Assembly (NCBI RefSeq): GCF_900105325.1
Contig: NZ_FNSU01000004.1
Location: 310,001 to 374,000 of the forward strand
Direction of reading: 5' to 3'
Length of the DNA stretch: 64,000 bases
Origin: Pseudomonas marginalis
GTDB taxonomy: Bacteria; Pseudomonadota; Gammaproteobacteria; Pseudomonadales; Pseudomonadaceae
Shown: positions 52,803-61,092 of the stretch, piece after piece
How positions within the stretch are numbered: position 1 is the first letter of the stretch
How the letters are laid out: every line of letters begins with the position of its first letter
Program-made: the position numbers and the translations under genes
The notes under the pieces: generated by a model
The model's database searches: none
Told to the model about the DNA's origin: nothing
Seen by the model: only the letters and a program-made list of their open reading frames with translations

Positions 52803-54071
52803 ATGTCTGATTTGAAAACTGCCGCTCTCGAATATCATGCCCATCCTCGTCCAGGAAAGCTGAGTGTAGAGCTCACCAAAGCCACCGCCACCGCCCGCGA
52901 CCTGTCGCTGGCCTACAGCCCTGGCGTGGCCGAGCCCGTACGTGAAATCGCCCGCGACCCCGAACTGGCGTACAAGTACACCGGCAAAGGCAACCTGGTT
53001 GCAGTGATTTCCGATGGCACCGCGATTCTCGGCCTGGGTAACCTCGGCCCACTGGCCTCCAAGCCAGTCATGGAAGGTAAGGGCGTGCTGTTCAAGCGCT
53101 TCGCCGGCATCGACGTTTTCGATATCGAAGTCGATTCCGAGAGCCCGCAGGCTTTCATCGACACGGTCAAGCGCATCTCCATCACCTTCGGTGGCATCAA
53201 CCTGGAAGACATCAAGGCACCTGAGTGCTTCGAGATCGAAAAGGCCCTGATCGAGCAGTGCGACATTCCGGTATTCCACGATGACCAGCACGGCACCGCG
53301 ATCGTCACCGCGGCCGGCATGATCAACGCCCTGGAAATCGCCGGCAAGACCCTGGCTGACGCCAAGATCGTCTGCCTGGGCGCCGGCGCTGCGGCCATCT
53401 CCTGCATGAAGCTGATCGTCAGCATGGGCGCCAAGCTGGAAAACATCTATATGGTCGACAGCAAGGGCGTGATCCAGTCCGAGCGTACCGACCTGAACCA
53501 GTACAAGGCGATGTTTGCCCACCCGTCCTCCAAGCGTACCCTGGCTGACGCCCTGAACGGTGCCGACGTGTTCGTCGGCCTGTCCGGCCCGAACCTGCTG
53601 AGCGCTGAAGGCCTGAAGTCCATGGCGGCCAACCCGATCGTGTTCGCCTGCTCCAACCCTGATCCGGAAATCGCCCCGGAACTGGCCCACGCCACCCGCG
53701 ACGACGTGATCATGGCCACCGGTCGTTCGGACTACCCGAACCAGGTCAACAACGTATTGGGCTTCCCGTTCATCTTCCGTGGTGCCCTGGACGTTCGCGC
53801 CAAGCGCATCAACGAAGAGATGAAAGTGGCTGCCGCCAACGCCCTGCGTGAACTGGCCAAGCTGCCGGTGCCTCAGGATGTGTGCGACGCCTACGGTGGC
53901 GCCAAGCTGGAATTCGGTCGTGAGTACATCATCCCGAAACCAATGGATAAGCGCCTGATCACCCTGATCTCCGATGCCGTGGCCAAGGCCGCGATCGAGA
54001 CCGGTGTGGCCACCCTGCCGTATCCGAAAAACTACCCGCTGCAAAGCGTGGATGATGTGTTCAACGGCTAA
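52803..54071 (+). CDS. maeB: NAD(P)-dependent malic enzyme (short form)
   Basis: Oxidative decarboxylation of malate to pyruvate. The protein has 422 residues, the length of a malic enzyme without the phosphotransacetylase-like C-terminal domain found in the 750-residue MaeB of enteric bacteria. Motifs: SLAYSPGVAEPVREI, GNLGPLASKPVMEGKGVLFKRFAGIDVFDIE, FHDDQHGTAIVTAAGMINAL (metal site) and the nucleotide fold IVCLGAGAAAISCMKL near 185. The ATG at 52803 follows GCGGAATG weakly. A weak promoter candidate, TTGACA at 52712, lies upstream, with no good -10. A strong bidirectional-looking terminator follows. Confidence 0.93.
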   Translation: MSDLKTAALEYHAHPRPGKLSVELTKATATARDLSLAYSPGVAEPVREIARDPELAYKYTGKGNLVAVISDGTAILGLGNLGPLASKPVMEGKGVLFKRFAGIDVFDIEVDSESPQAFIDTVKRISITFGGINLEDIKAPECFEIEKALIEQCDIPVFHDDQHGTAIVTAAGMINALEIAGKTLADAKIVCLGAGAAAISCMKLIVSMGAKLENIYMVDSKGVIQSERTDLNQYKAMFAHPSSKRTLADALNGADVFVGLSGPNLLSAEGLKSMAANPIVFACSNPDPEIAPELAHATRDDVIMATGRSDYPNQVNNVLGFPFIFRGALDVRAKRINEEMKVAAANALRELAKLPVPQDVCDAYGGAKLEFGREYIIPKPMDKRLITLISDAVAKAAIETGVATLPYPKNYPLQSVDDVFNG

Positions 54072-54082
54072 GCCGTAGACCC

Positions 54083-54118
54083 ATAAAAAAACCCGGCTCA
54101 GAACGCCGGGTTTTTTTA
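54083..54118. terminator. Terminator after maeB, with runs on both sides
   Basis: AAAAAAACCCGG (54085-54096) pairs with the complementary CCGGGTTTTTTT (54107-54117). The A run before and the T run after would serve maeB and, on the other strand, ponA. Confidence 0.92.
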
Positions 54119-54128
54119 TGGGGAAGTT

Positions 54129-54195
54129 TCAAGCTGCAAGCGGCAAGTTCAAGAGCGGCACATCGCAGTTCTTGTAGCTGACAGCTTGCCGCTCT
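54129..54195. repeat. AAGCTGCAAGC-type repeat after ponA
   Basis: AGCGGCAAG (54138-54146) pairs with CTTGCCGCT (54185-54193), and CAAGCTGCAAGC and CTTGTAGCTGACAGCTTG occur between. The same word family is at 44341. It lies just past the ponA stop. Confidence 0.6.
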
Positions 54196-56658
54196 CTAAA
54201 AGAGATCGATCGGCGCCGCCTCATCCGCCGGCAACGGGCTGCCCGGTACGACGCCGTTGCCCAGCTCATTGACCGACGGCGGCGTGTCTTCGCTCTTGAA
54301 TAGTTCGAAGTACGCATTCGGCGTGCTCGGCGAGGCCGCACGGCCACTGATCGGGTCGATCCGCAGGCTGAGGATGCCTTCCGGCTCCGGTTGGGTGTGC
54401 AGCGGCTTGTCTTTCAGGGCGGCGCCCATGTAGCTCATCCAGATCGGCAGCGCGACGGTGCCGCCGAACTCGCGGCGGCCAAGGCTTTCCGGCTGGTCGT
54501 AGCCGGTCCACACGGTGGTCACGTAGTCGGCGTTATAGCCGGAGAACCAGGCGTCCTTGGATTCGTTGGTGGTACCAGTCTTGCCCGCGATATCTGCGCG
54601 GCCCAAGGCCAGGGCGCGACGGCCGGTACCCTTCTTGATTACGTCTTCGAGGATGCTGTTGAGGATATAGGTGGTACGGCCATCCACAATGCGCTCGGCC
54701 ACGGCGGGTGCCTGCGGTTCGGTTGCAGCGGGGTTGGTGGCTGGCGCGGTGCCTGGGGTCGGCTCGATGGTGATGCCGCCATTGCCTGGCGCCGCCAGGC
54801 CATCCGTCGCAGCGATGCCGTTGACCACATCACCCGGCACACGTGGTGGGTTGGCGGTGAACAGGGTGTCGCCGTTGCGGCTTTCGATCTTGTCGATCAG
54901 GTACGGCGCGATCTTGTAGCCGCCGTTGGCAAAGGTGCTCCAGCCAGTGGCGATTTCCATCGGCGTGAGGGTCGCGGTACCCAAGGCCAGGGACAGGTTC
55001 GGCGGCAGGTCCGACTTGTTGAAGCCAAAGCGCGTGATGTAGTCGATGGTCTTGCCTACACCCATCGCCTGAAGCAAGCGGATCGACACCAGGTTGCGCG
55101 ACTTGTACAGCGCCTCGCGGATACGGATCGGGCCGAGGAAGGTGTTGGTGTCGTTCTTGGGGCGCCAGACTTTGTCCAGGTACTCGTCGACGAACACGAT
55201 GGGTGCATCGTTGACCAGGCTGGCGGCGGTGTAGCCGTTATCCAGGGCGGCGCTGTAGATGAACGGCTTGAAGCTCGAGCCTGGCTGGCGCTTGGCCTGG
55301 GTGGCCCGGTTGTAGTTGCTCTGCTCGAACGCGAAGCCACCCACCAGGGCGCGGATTGCACCGTTCTGCGGGTCCAGCGATACCAGTGCGCCCTGGGCCA
55401 GCGGCACCTGGCTGAATTTCAGGCTGTCGTCCTTCTGGCGTTGCACGCGGATCAGGTCACCCACTTGCGCGACATCCGACGGTTGCTTCGGCATCGGGCC
55501 CATGCTGTTGGTGTTCAGGAACGGGCGTGCCCATTTCATGCTGTCCCAGGCCACGTGGGCTTCGCCGGTGCGGGTCAGTACCTGTACGCCATCTTTCTTC
55601 ACCTGGGTGACGATGGCCGGTTCCAGGCCGCTGATCGCACGCTGTTTGCCCAGCTCGGCCGTCCAGGCGCTCAGGGTCTTGCCTGGCAGGCGCGACTCAG
55701 GGCCTCGGTAGCCGTGGCGCTGGTCGTAGGTGGTCAGGCCGGAATGCACGGAGTCATTGGCGATGTCCTGCAAGTCGCTCGGAACCGTCGTGGTCACGCG
55801 GAAGCCTTCGGTGTAGGCCTCGCTGCCGTAACGACCGACCATCTCCGCACGCGCCATTTCAGCGATATACGGGGCATTCACCTCCGGCGTCGGCACGTGG
55901 TAGCTGGCGTTCAATGGCTCGGCCACCGCACTTTCATAGGCGGCCTGGTCGATCTTGCCCAACTTGTACATGCGCCCCAGGATCCAGTCGCGGCGCTCTT
56001 TGCTGCGCGCCGGGTTGGCCAGGGGGTTGAAGCGCGAAGGGGCCTTGGGCAGGCCGGCAATCATCGCCATCTGCGCCAGGCTGGCGTCACGAATCGACTT
56101 GCCGTAGTAGACCTGCGAGGCCGCCTCGATCCCGTAGGCACGGTTGCCCAGGTAGATCTTGTTGACGTACAGCTCGAGGATCTCGTCCTTGGTCAGCTGA
56201 CGTTCGATCTGCAATGCCAGCAGGATTTCAGTGGCTTTGCGCGAAAAACTGCGCTCGCTGGTGAGGAAGAAGTTCTTCGCCACCTGCATGGTGATGGTGC
56301 TGCCGCCGGATTGAATGTGTCCGCTTTTTACCAGTTGCGTGGCCGCACGCACCAGGCTGCTGGGGTCGACGCCATAGTGGTTGGCAAAATTATCGTCTTC
56401 GGCCGACAGCAATGCGCTGATGAAATTAGGTGGAATGTCGGCAAAACGGATCGGTGTGCGGCGCATTTCGCCGAACTCCGCGATCAGCTTTTCATCGCTG
56501 CTGTAGACCCGCAAAGGAATCTGCAACTGGATACTTCTGAGGGCCTCTACGGAGGGTAAACCCGGACTAAGGTAGAGGTAGGCCCCGCTGAGTACGAGCA
56601 GCAGCCCGCAGACGATCGCGACAATGGAGTACCCGAAAAACTTCAGCAGACGGATCAA
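54196..56658 (-). CDS. ponA: Penicillin-binding protein 1A
   Basis: Bifunctional class A PBP (mrcA), 820 residues, for peptidoglycan glycan polymerisation and cross-linking. One TM at about 8-30. The transglycosylase domain has EDDNFANHYGVDP, GGSTITMQVAKNFFL and RRDWILGRM. The transpeptidase domain has the active-site Ser in PGSSFKPF near 460, SRN in KSRNLVS near 520 and KTGTTNE near 690. An intervening OB-like domain and a Pro/Ala-rich insertion (about 620-650) are seen. Divergent from the pil operon, as in PAO1. Confidence 0.97.
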   Translation of the reverse strand: MIRLLKFFGYSIVAIVCGLLLVLSGAYLYLSPGLPSVEALRSIQLQIPLRVYSSDEKLIAEFGEMRRTPIRFADIPPNFISALLSAEDDNFANHYGVDPSSLVRAATQLVKSGHIQSGGSTITMQVAKNFFLTSERSFSRKATEILLALQIERQLTKDEILELYVNKIYLGNRAYGIEAASQVYYGKSIRDASLAQMAMIAGLPKAPSRFNPLANPARSKERRDWILGRMYKLGKIDQAAYESAVAEPLNASYHVPTPEVNAPYIAEMARAEMVGRYGSEAYTEGFRVTTTVPSDLQDIANDSVHSGLTTYDQRHGYRGPESRLPGKTLSAWTAELGKQRAISGLEPAIVTQVKKDGVQVLTRTGEAHVAWDSMKWARPFLNTNSMGPMPKQPSDVAQVGDLIRVQRQKDDSLKFSQVPLAQGALVSLDPQNGAIRALVGGFAFEQSNYNRATQAKRQPGSSFKPFIYSAALDNGYTAASLVNDAPIVFVDEYLDKVWRPKNDTNTFLGPIRIREALYKSRNLVSIRLLQAMGVGKTIDYITRFGFNKSDLPPNLSLALGTATLTPMEIATGWSTFANGGYKIAPYLIDKIESRNGDTLFTANPPRVPGDVVNGIAATDGLAAPGNGGITIEPTPGTAPATNPAATEPQAPAVAERIVDGRTTYILNSILEDVIKKGTGRRALALGRADIAGKTGTTNESKDAWFSGYNADYVTTVWTGYDQPESLGRREFGGTVALPIWMSYMGAALKDKPLHTQPEPEGILSLRIDPISGRAASPSTPNAYFELFKSEDTPPSVNELGNGVVPGSPLPADEAAPIDLF

Positions 56659-56876
56659 GGCTTTTGGATTTCCAGAGAAAAGAATGGGTTACGCGTCGGG
56701 GCATGCATGGCAAACGATGGATCGACCCGAGCTGCAGATAAAAAGCGGGGAAAAACGCTGGGCATTAAAGCATTTTTCGCCTTGGGGCGTCATTCGCGCC
56801 GGCTCAACAAGTCGACCGAATGCAGGGCTTCCGGCGGCAATCAGGCGTTAAGACAGGCAAAGCTTTGGGGAGTTTT

Positions 56877-57533
56877 ATGGGAAAGGGATTTTTCAGGCGC
56901 AAAGTCGACACCGTCCTTGGCGTCGACATCAATGAGGCAGGGATCAAGTTGGTAGAGCTGAGCTGTTCAGCCAACCGTTACACCGTGCAGGGCTACGCCA
57001 CACAGGCGCTGCCGGCCCAGGCGGTAGTCGACGGCGTCTGGCTGGACCTGGAAGGCATAGGCCATGCGCTGTACATGGCGCTCTCCCGGCTGCGCACGTC
57101 AGCCAGGCAGGCGGCAGTCGCCGTTTCCGGTCCTTCGGTCATTACACGGGTCATCGAAATGCAGGCGGGGCTTGGCGACGACGAAATGGCCCGGAGGATC
57201 CAGGTGGAGGCAGAGCAATACATTCCCTACCCACTGGACGAGGTGGCGCTGGACTTTCAGGTCCAGGGGCCGTCGACGCAGGATTCCGCGCAGGTCGAGG
57301 TGTTGCTGGCGGCGTGTCTGAAGGAGCACGTCGAGGTTCGTGAAGCCGTGTTGGCCCTGGCGGGGCTGGTGCCCAGGGTGGTGGATGTCGAAGGGTTTGC
57401 ATTGGCGCGCGCTTGCCGTCAGGATTTCGCCAGCTTCATGCCGGGTCATCGAGTCGATGGTGCCCAGTGGATCGTGGATGCCCCTGGGATGGGAGTCGCT
57501 TGCGGGTTGGCCCTGAGGAGTTTCGCTGGATGA
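56877..57533 (+). CDS. pilM: PilM with internal deletion (short actin-like pilus protein)
   Basis: Cytoplasmic actin-like protein of the type IV pilus alignment complex, here only 218 residues instead of about 354. Residues 1-180 match the PilM N-terminus (DTVLGVDINEAGIKLVELS, EAEQYIPYPLDEVALDFQVQG, VVDVEGFALAR). The last 15 residues match the normal C-terminus (ACGLALRS). About 135 residues in between, including the second actin subdomain that holds most of the nucleotide, are missing in frame. The ATG at 56877 is used; a longer open frame upstream has no ribosome site. Stop overlaps pilN (ATGA). HofM/ComA proteins of enterobacteria and Haemophilus are likewise short. Confidence 0.87.
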   Translation: MGKGFFRRKVDTVLGVDINEAGIKLVELSCSANRYTVQGYATQALPAQAVVDGVWLDLEGIGHALYMALSRLRTSARQAAVAVSGPSVITRVIEMQAGLGDDEMARRIQVEAEQYIPYPLDEVALDFQVQGPSTQDSAQVEVLLAACLKEHVEVREAVLALAGLVPRVVDVEGFALARACRQDFASFMPGHRVDGAQWIVDAPGMGVACGLALRSFAG

Positions 57534-58081
57534 CACGAATCAATCTTTTGCCTTGGCGCCAGGCGCTGGTTGAGCGGCGGCGTAAATATTTCCTGATACT
57601 GCTGGTGGCGTTTGCCTGTGTGGCGCTCGCGACGGTGTGGCTGGCGGACCAGGTGATCGACCAGGCGATCGACCGGCAGGTGACGCGAAACGATCATGTG
57701 CGCAAGGACGTCGGCGTCCTGGACTCGCGTATCGAGACCATTGATGACCTCCAGGTGCAAAGCCAGCAACTGGCGGAGCGGATGAAAGTCGTGCAGGACC
57801 TGCACGATAATCGCTCCGCCGGTGCACAGCTGCTGGATCAGTTGGCCCGTGCGGTGCCCGACGGTGTGCATTTGCATGAGGTCGTGGCGAAAGGCGATAC
57901 GGTGAGTATCAGCGGCAGTGCTGAATCCAGCCAGGATATTGCCCAACTGATGCGTCGCCTGGAGGCATCCGAAGGCGCCCACGCCACTCGCCTGCAGCAT
58001 GTACGGACCGAAGGCGCTCGCGGCAACACTGAATTCCAGTTGATGGTGGGCCAGGAAGAGTCTTCCGAGGCCCAGCCATGA
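57530..58081 (+). CDS. pilN: PilN, inner-membrane pilus alignment protein
   Basis: A 183-residue bitopic protein. It starts MTRINLLPWRQALVERRRK, the cytosolic INLLPWR peptide that docks in PilM, then one TM at about 21-41, a coiled-coil stretch and a compact periplasmic domain (QLLDQLARAVPDGVHLHEVVAKGDTVSISGSAESSQDIAQLMRRLE). Slightly shorter than the 198 residues of PAO1. It begins inside the stop of pilM and ends inside the start of the next gene. Confidence 0.92.
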   Translation: MTRINLLPWRQALVERRRKYFLILLVAFACVALATVWLADQVIDQAIDRQVTRNDHVRKDVGVLDSRIETIDDLQVQSQQLAERMKVVQDLHDNRSAGAQLLDQLARAVPDGVHLHEVVAKGDTVSISGSAESSQDIAQLMRRLEASEGAHATRLQHVRTEGARGNTEFQLMVGQEESSEAQP

Positions 58082-59049
58082 GCCGGTCCTGGCTCGAATT
58101 TTCCGCGCTGACTCACAATGCTGCCAAATGGCCCTTACCTGGCAGGATCTTGCTGGGCTGCGCGCTGGCCGGCGTAGTGATGCTGTTGGGCGACCTTGTG
58201 TACCTCAGCCCGTCGCGGGAGCGCTTGCGCGAGGTCGAGGTGCAGGAAGTGGGCTTGCAGCAGCAACTCGCGGAAAAGGCCGTCCTGGCTGCCGATCTTG
58301 AAGAGCGGGCTCGCCAGGTCCAGCTTATGCAGGAGAAGGTCGGCAGGCTTTTGCAGCAAATGCCCGAAGAGTCCGAAATGCCCGGCTTTCTTGAGGACAT
58401 CGCCAGGATGGCGCTGGCCAACGGTTTGGTGATTGAGAGCGTCACTCCGCTGGATAAGCTGTCTAGGCCGTTCTATCACGAACAGCCCGTTCGCATCGGC
58501 GCCACCGGTACCTATCACGACCTGGCGACGTTTGTGAGTGCCCTGGGCGGCCTTTCGCGAATCGCCACGGCGCACGATATTGCCATGCGACGTGACGGCA
58601 AACTGCTGCACCTTGATCTGCTGGCCAAGACTTATTGGCATGAGCGACAAGGCATCAAGCGGGACGCGGCTGTCATGCAAAGGCAACCCTTTGTATACGG
58701 TGCTTCTGGTATTCGCGATCCGTTCCAGCCCATTGCCCTGCAAGTCGACCGCGCGCCAGGGCGGACGGCCGCTGCGCCGGACCTCGCTCGCCCGCGGGAA
58801 GCCTTGGAAGGCCACCCAGTGGATCAGTTCGAGATGGTCGGCACGTTGTCCCGTGGGGCGCAGACCTTCGCCTTGCTGCGCCAGGCCTCAACCGTGCACC
58901 GCCTGGCAGTCGGCGACTATCTGGGTCCGGATCATGGTCGAGTTACAGCGATTCATGACGGCCATATCGAACTGGTCGAGTTATTTCCCGATGAACAGGG
59001 GGGATGGCTGGAGCGTCCGCGAACCCTCGTGCTAAACGTCAACTCATAA
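58078..59049 (+). CDS. PilO-PilP fusion protein
   Basis: A 323-residue protein made of two normally separate pilus proteins. Residues 1-195 are PilO (TM about 25-47, coiled coil, EEMPGFLEDIARMALANGLVIESV, GTYHDLATFVSALGGLSRIATAHDI, LAKTYWHERQGIKR). From about 200 it is PilP (FVYGASGIRDPFQP, VDQFEMVGTLSRGAQTFALLRQASTVHRLAVGDYLG, GGWLERPRTLVLNV). The PilO stop and the first roughly 55 residues of PilP, with its lipoprotein signal and Cys, are absent. PilP would therefore be tethered through PilO to the inner membrane, not as a lipoprotein. It overlaps pilN by 4 bases. Confidence 0.88.
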   Translation: MSRSWLEFSALTHNAAKWPLPGRILLGCALAGVVMLLGDLVYLSPSRERLREVEVQEVGLQQQLAEKAVLAADLEERARQVQLMQEKVGRLLQQMPEESEMPGFLEDIARMALANGLVIESVTPLDKLSRPFYHEQPVRIGATGTYHDLATFVSALGGLSRIATAHDIAMRRDGKLLHLDLLAKTYWHERQGIKRDAAVMQRQPFVYGASGIRDPFQPIALQVDRAPGRTAAAPDLARPREALEGHPVDQFEMVGTLSRGAQTFALLRQASTVHRLAVGDYLGPDHGRVTAIHDGHIELVELFPDEQGGWLERPRTLVLNVNS

Positions 59050-59061
59050 CGGAATCAAACA

Positions 59062-60444
59062 ATGAAAAGGACTTTCTCGTCCTTCGGTGTCGCGCTATGG
59101 ATAGCGTTCACGGCACCGATGGCTGCTGCTGTGCCCAATCGTGTGGACCTGATCCAGCTACCGCCTCCCGGCAGCGCGGGTTCGGGCGCCTATAGCGGTG
59201 AAAAGCTGAACCTCAACTTCCAGGACATCGGACTGCGTGCTGCCTTGCAGCAAATCGCCGACGTGGCGGGCCTCAATCTGGTGGTCGGCGATGACGTACA
59301 GGGCTCTATCACCCTGCGGCTCAAAGGCGTGCCCTGGGATCAGGCGCTGGACCTGGTGCTGCAAACCAAAGGCTTGGATAAACGGATAAAGGCTGGTGTC
59401 CTGCTGGTGGCGCCGGCCGAGGAGTTGGCTGCACGGGAACTGCTGGCGCTGGAATCGCGCAAGCAGATGGCTGACCTGGCGCCGCTGCGCCGTGAGCTAC
59501 TGCAAGTCAACCACGCCAAGGCGGCAGACCTGGCCAAGCTGTTTCAGTCGGTGAGCGGCTTTGAAGGCACGACCGATGAGCGTGGTTCAGTGGCAGTGGA
59601 TGACCGCACCAATAACATCATTGCCTTCCAGACCGGCGAGCGCCTGGAAGAGTTGCGGCGGATCGTGGCGCAACTGGATGTGCCGGTGCGCCAGGTGATG
59701 ATCGAAGCGCGTATTGTCGAGGCCAATGTCGACTACGACAAAAGCCTGGGCGCGCGCTGGGGTGGGCGGCTCAATCGCGGGAATTGGGCTGCCGGGGGGA
59801 TCCAGAAGCCTTTGCCGGACGGTGCCCAGGCGCCGGAAAACGTGCCCGGCTCGCCATTTGTCGACCTGGGTTCACTCACGGGTACCTCGGGCCTGGGCAT
59901 CGCCTTTATCACCGATAACCTCCTGCTGGACCTGGAACTGACCGCCATGGAGAAAACCGGCAATGGCGAAATCGTCTCGCAGCCCAAGGTGGTCACTTCC
60001 GACAAGGAAACCGCGCGCATTCTGAAGGGCACCGAAATTCCCTATCAGGAATCCACCTCTCAAGGTGCTACCTCGGTGTCGTTCAAGGAGGCGTCCCTGT
60101 CGTTGGAGGTCACGCCGCAGATCACCCCCGATGACCATGTGATCATGGTGGTCAAGGTCACCAAGGATGAGCCCGACTATCTCAACAAACTCAACGACGT
60201 ACCGCCGATCAAGAAAAACGAGGTGAATGCCAAGGTGCTGGTCAAGGATGGCGAGACCATCGTCATCGGCGGGGTTTTCTCCAATACCCAAAGCAAAGTG
60301 GTAGATAAAGTGCCATTTTTGGGCGATGTGCCGTATCTTGGCCGCCTTTTCCGGCGCGATGTGCTGGCGGAGAAAAAATCCGAGCTGCTGGTATTCCTGA
60401 CTCCGCGTATTATGAATAACCAGGCGATTGCTGTGAGTCGTTGA
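59062..60444 (+). CDS. pilQ: PilQ-type secretin without AMIN domains
   Basis: Outer-membrane secretin, 460 residues against about 714 in PAO1. The signal peptide is about 1-23 (AAA). The STN domain follows at about 47-115 (LNLNFQDIGLRAALQQIADVAGLNLVVGDDVQGSITLRL). Then come the N1 domain (to about 200) and the secretin barrel with GTEIPYQESTSQGATSVSFKEASLSLEVTPQI, VLVKDGETIVIGGVFS and VPFLGDVPYLGRLFRRD. The two peptidoglycan-binding AMIN domains that precede STN in PilQ are missing. HofQ and ComE secretins have this shorter layout. Confidence 0.9.
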   Translation: MKRTFSSFGVALWIAFTAPMAAAVPNRVDLIQLPPPGSAGSGAYSGEKLNLNFQDIGLRAALQQIADVAGLNLVVGDDVQGSITLRLKGVPWDQALDLVLQTKGLDKRIKAGVLLVAPAEELAARELLALESRKQMADLAPLRRELLQVNHAKAADLAKLFQSVSGFEGTTDERGSVAVDDRTNNIIAFQTGERLEELRRIVAQLDVPVRQVMIEARIVEANVDYDKSLGARWGGRLNRGNWAAGGIQKPLPDGAQAPENVPGSPFVDLGSLTGTSGLGIAFITDNLLLDLELTAMEKTGNGEIVSQPKVVTSDKETARILKGTEIPYQESTSQGATSVSFKEASLSLEVTPQITPDDHVIMVVKVTKDEPDYLNKLNDVPPIKKNEVNAKVLVKDGETIVIGGVFSNTQSKVVDKVPFLGDVPYLGRLFRRDVLAEKKSELLVFLTPRIMNNQAIAVSR

Positions 60445-60448
60445 TTCT

Positions 60449-60967
60449 GTGCGAAATTTGATTCTTGTAGGACCGATGGGGGCTGGAAAAAGCACCATCG
60501 GCCGATTGCTGGCCAAAGAGCTGCGCCTGCCATTCAAAGATTCCGACAAGGAAATTGAATTGCGCACGGGTGCCAATATCCCATGGATCTTCGATAAGGA
60601 AGGCGAGCTGGGCTTTCGCGACCGCGAGCAGGCGATGATTGCCGAGCTGTGCGGCTGCGATGGCGTGGTATTGGCCACCGGCGGCGGCGCGGTGATGCGC
60701 GATGAAAATCGGCGGGCGCTGCATGCCGGTGGTCGGGTGGTCTATCTGCATGCGTCGGTCGAGCAGCAGGTGGGGCGTACCGCCCGTGATCGCAATCGTC
60801 CTTTGCTGCGCACGGCGAACCCGGAAAAAACCTTGCGCGACCTCCTCGCGCTGCGCGATCCGCTGTATCGGGAAATCGCCGATCTGGTGGTGGAAACCGA
60901 TGAGCGGCCGCCTAGGATGGTGGTTCTCGACATTCTCGAGCGCCTGCAACGGCTGCCACCCCGTTAA
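60449..60967 (+). CDS. aroK: Shikimate kinase
   Basis: Phosphorylates shikimate at O3 in aromatic amino acid synthesis. A 172-residue protein from GTG at 60449 (MRNLILVGPMGAGKSTIGR), with Walker A GPMGAGKS. FKDSDKEIE and LATGGGAV form the shikimate site; RDRNRPLL forms the lid. It starts 4 bases after pilQ. The pilQ-aroK-aroB arrangement is standard in pseudomonads. Confidence 0.97.
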   Translation: MRNLILVGPMGAGKSTIGRLLAKELRLPFKDSDKEIELRTGANIPWIFDKEGELGFRDREQAMIAELCGCDGVVLATGGGAVMRDENRRALHAGGRVVYLHASVEQQVGRTARDRNRPLLRTANPEKTLRDLLALRDPLYREIADLVVETDERPPRMVVLDILERLQRLPPR

Positions 60968-61092
60968 AGCCAGGCCCGAAATGCGCTATTCTCGGCGGCG
61001 CGCTATCACCCTGCGGGGTGTGGCGTAGAGCCATCAGGCAACGTCAGATCTCGACGTTACCGGTCGTCAATACATCTTCAACGCGGGGACAC

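Noticed and set aside
52803..54071. Truncated MaeB that lost its phosphotransacetylase-like domain
   Set aside because: The 422-residue form ends with a normal tail and terminator, and short malic enzymes of this type are common in pseudomonads.
56820..57533. Idea that the short PilM is due to a frameshift
   Set aside because: The C-terminal match is in the same frame, the total length between ends is simply too short to hold the missing part, and the pilN overlap is normal.
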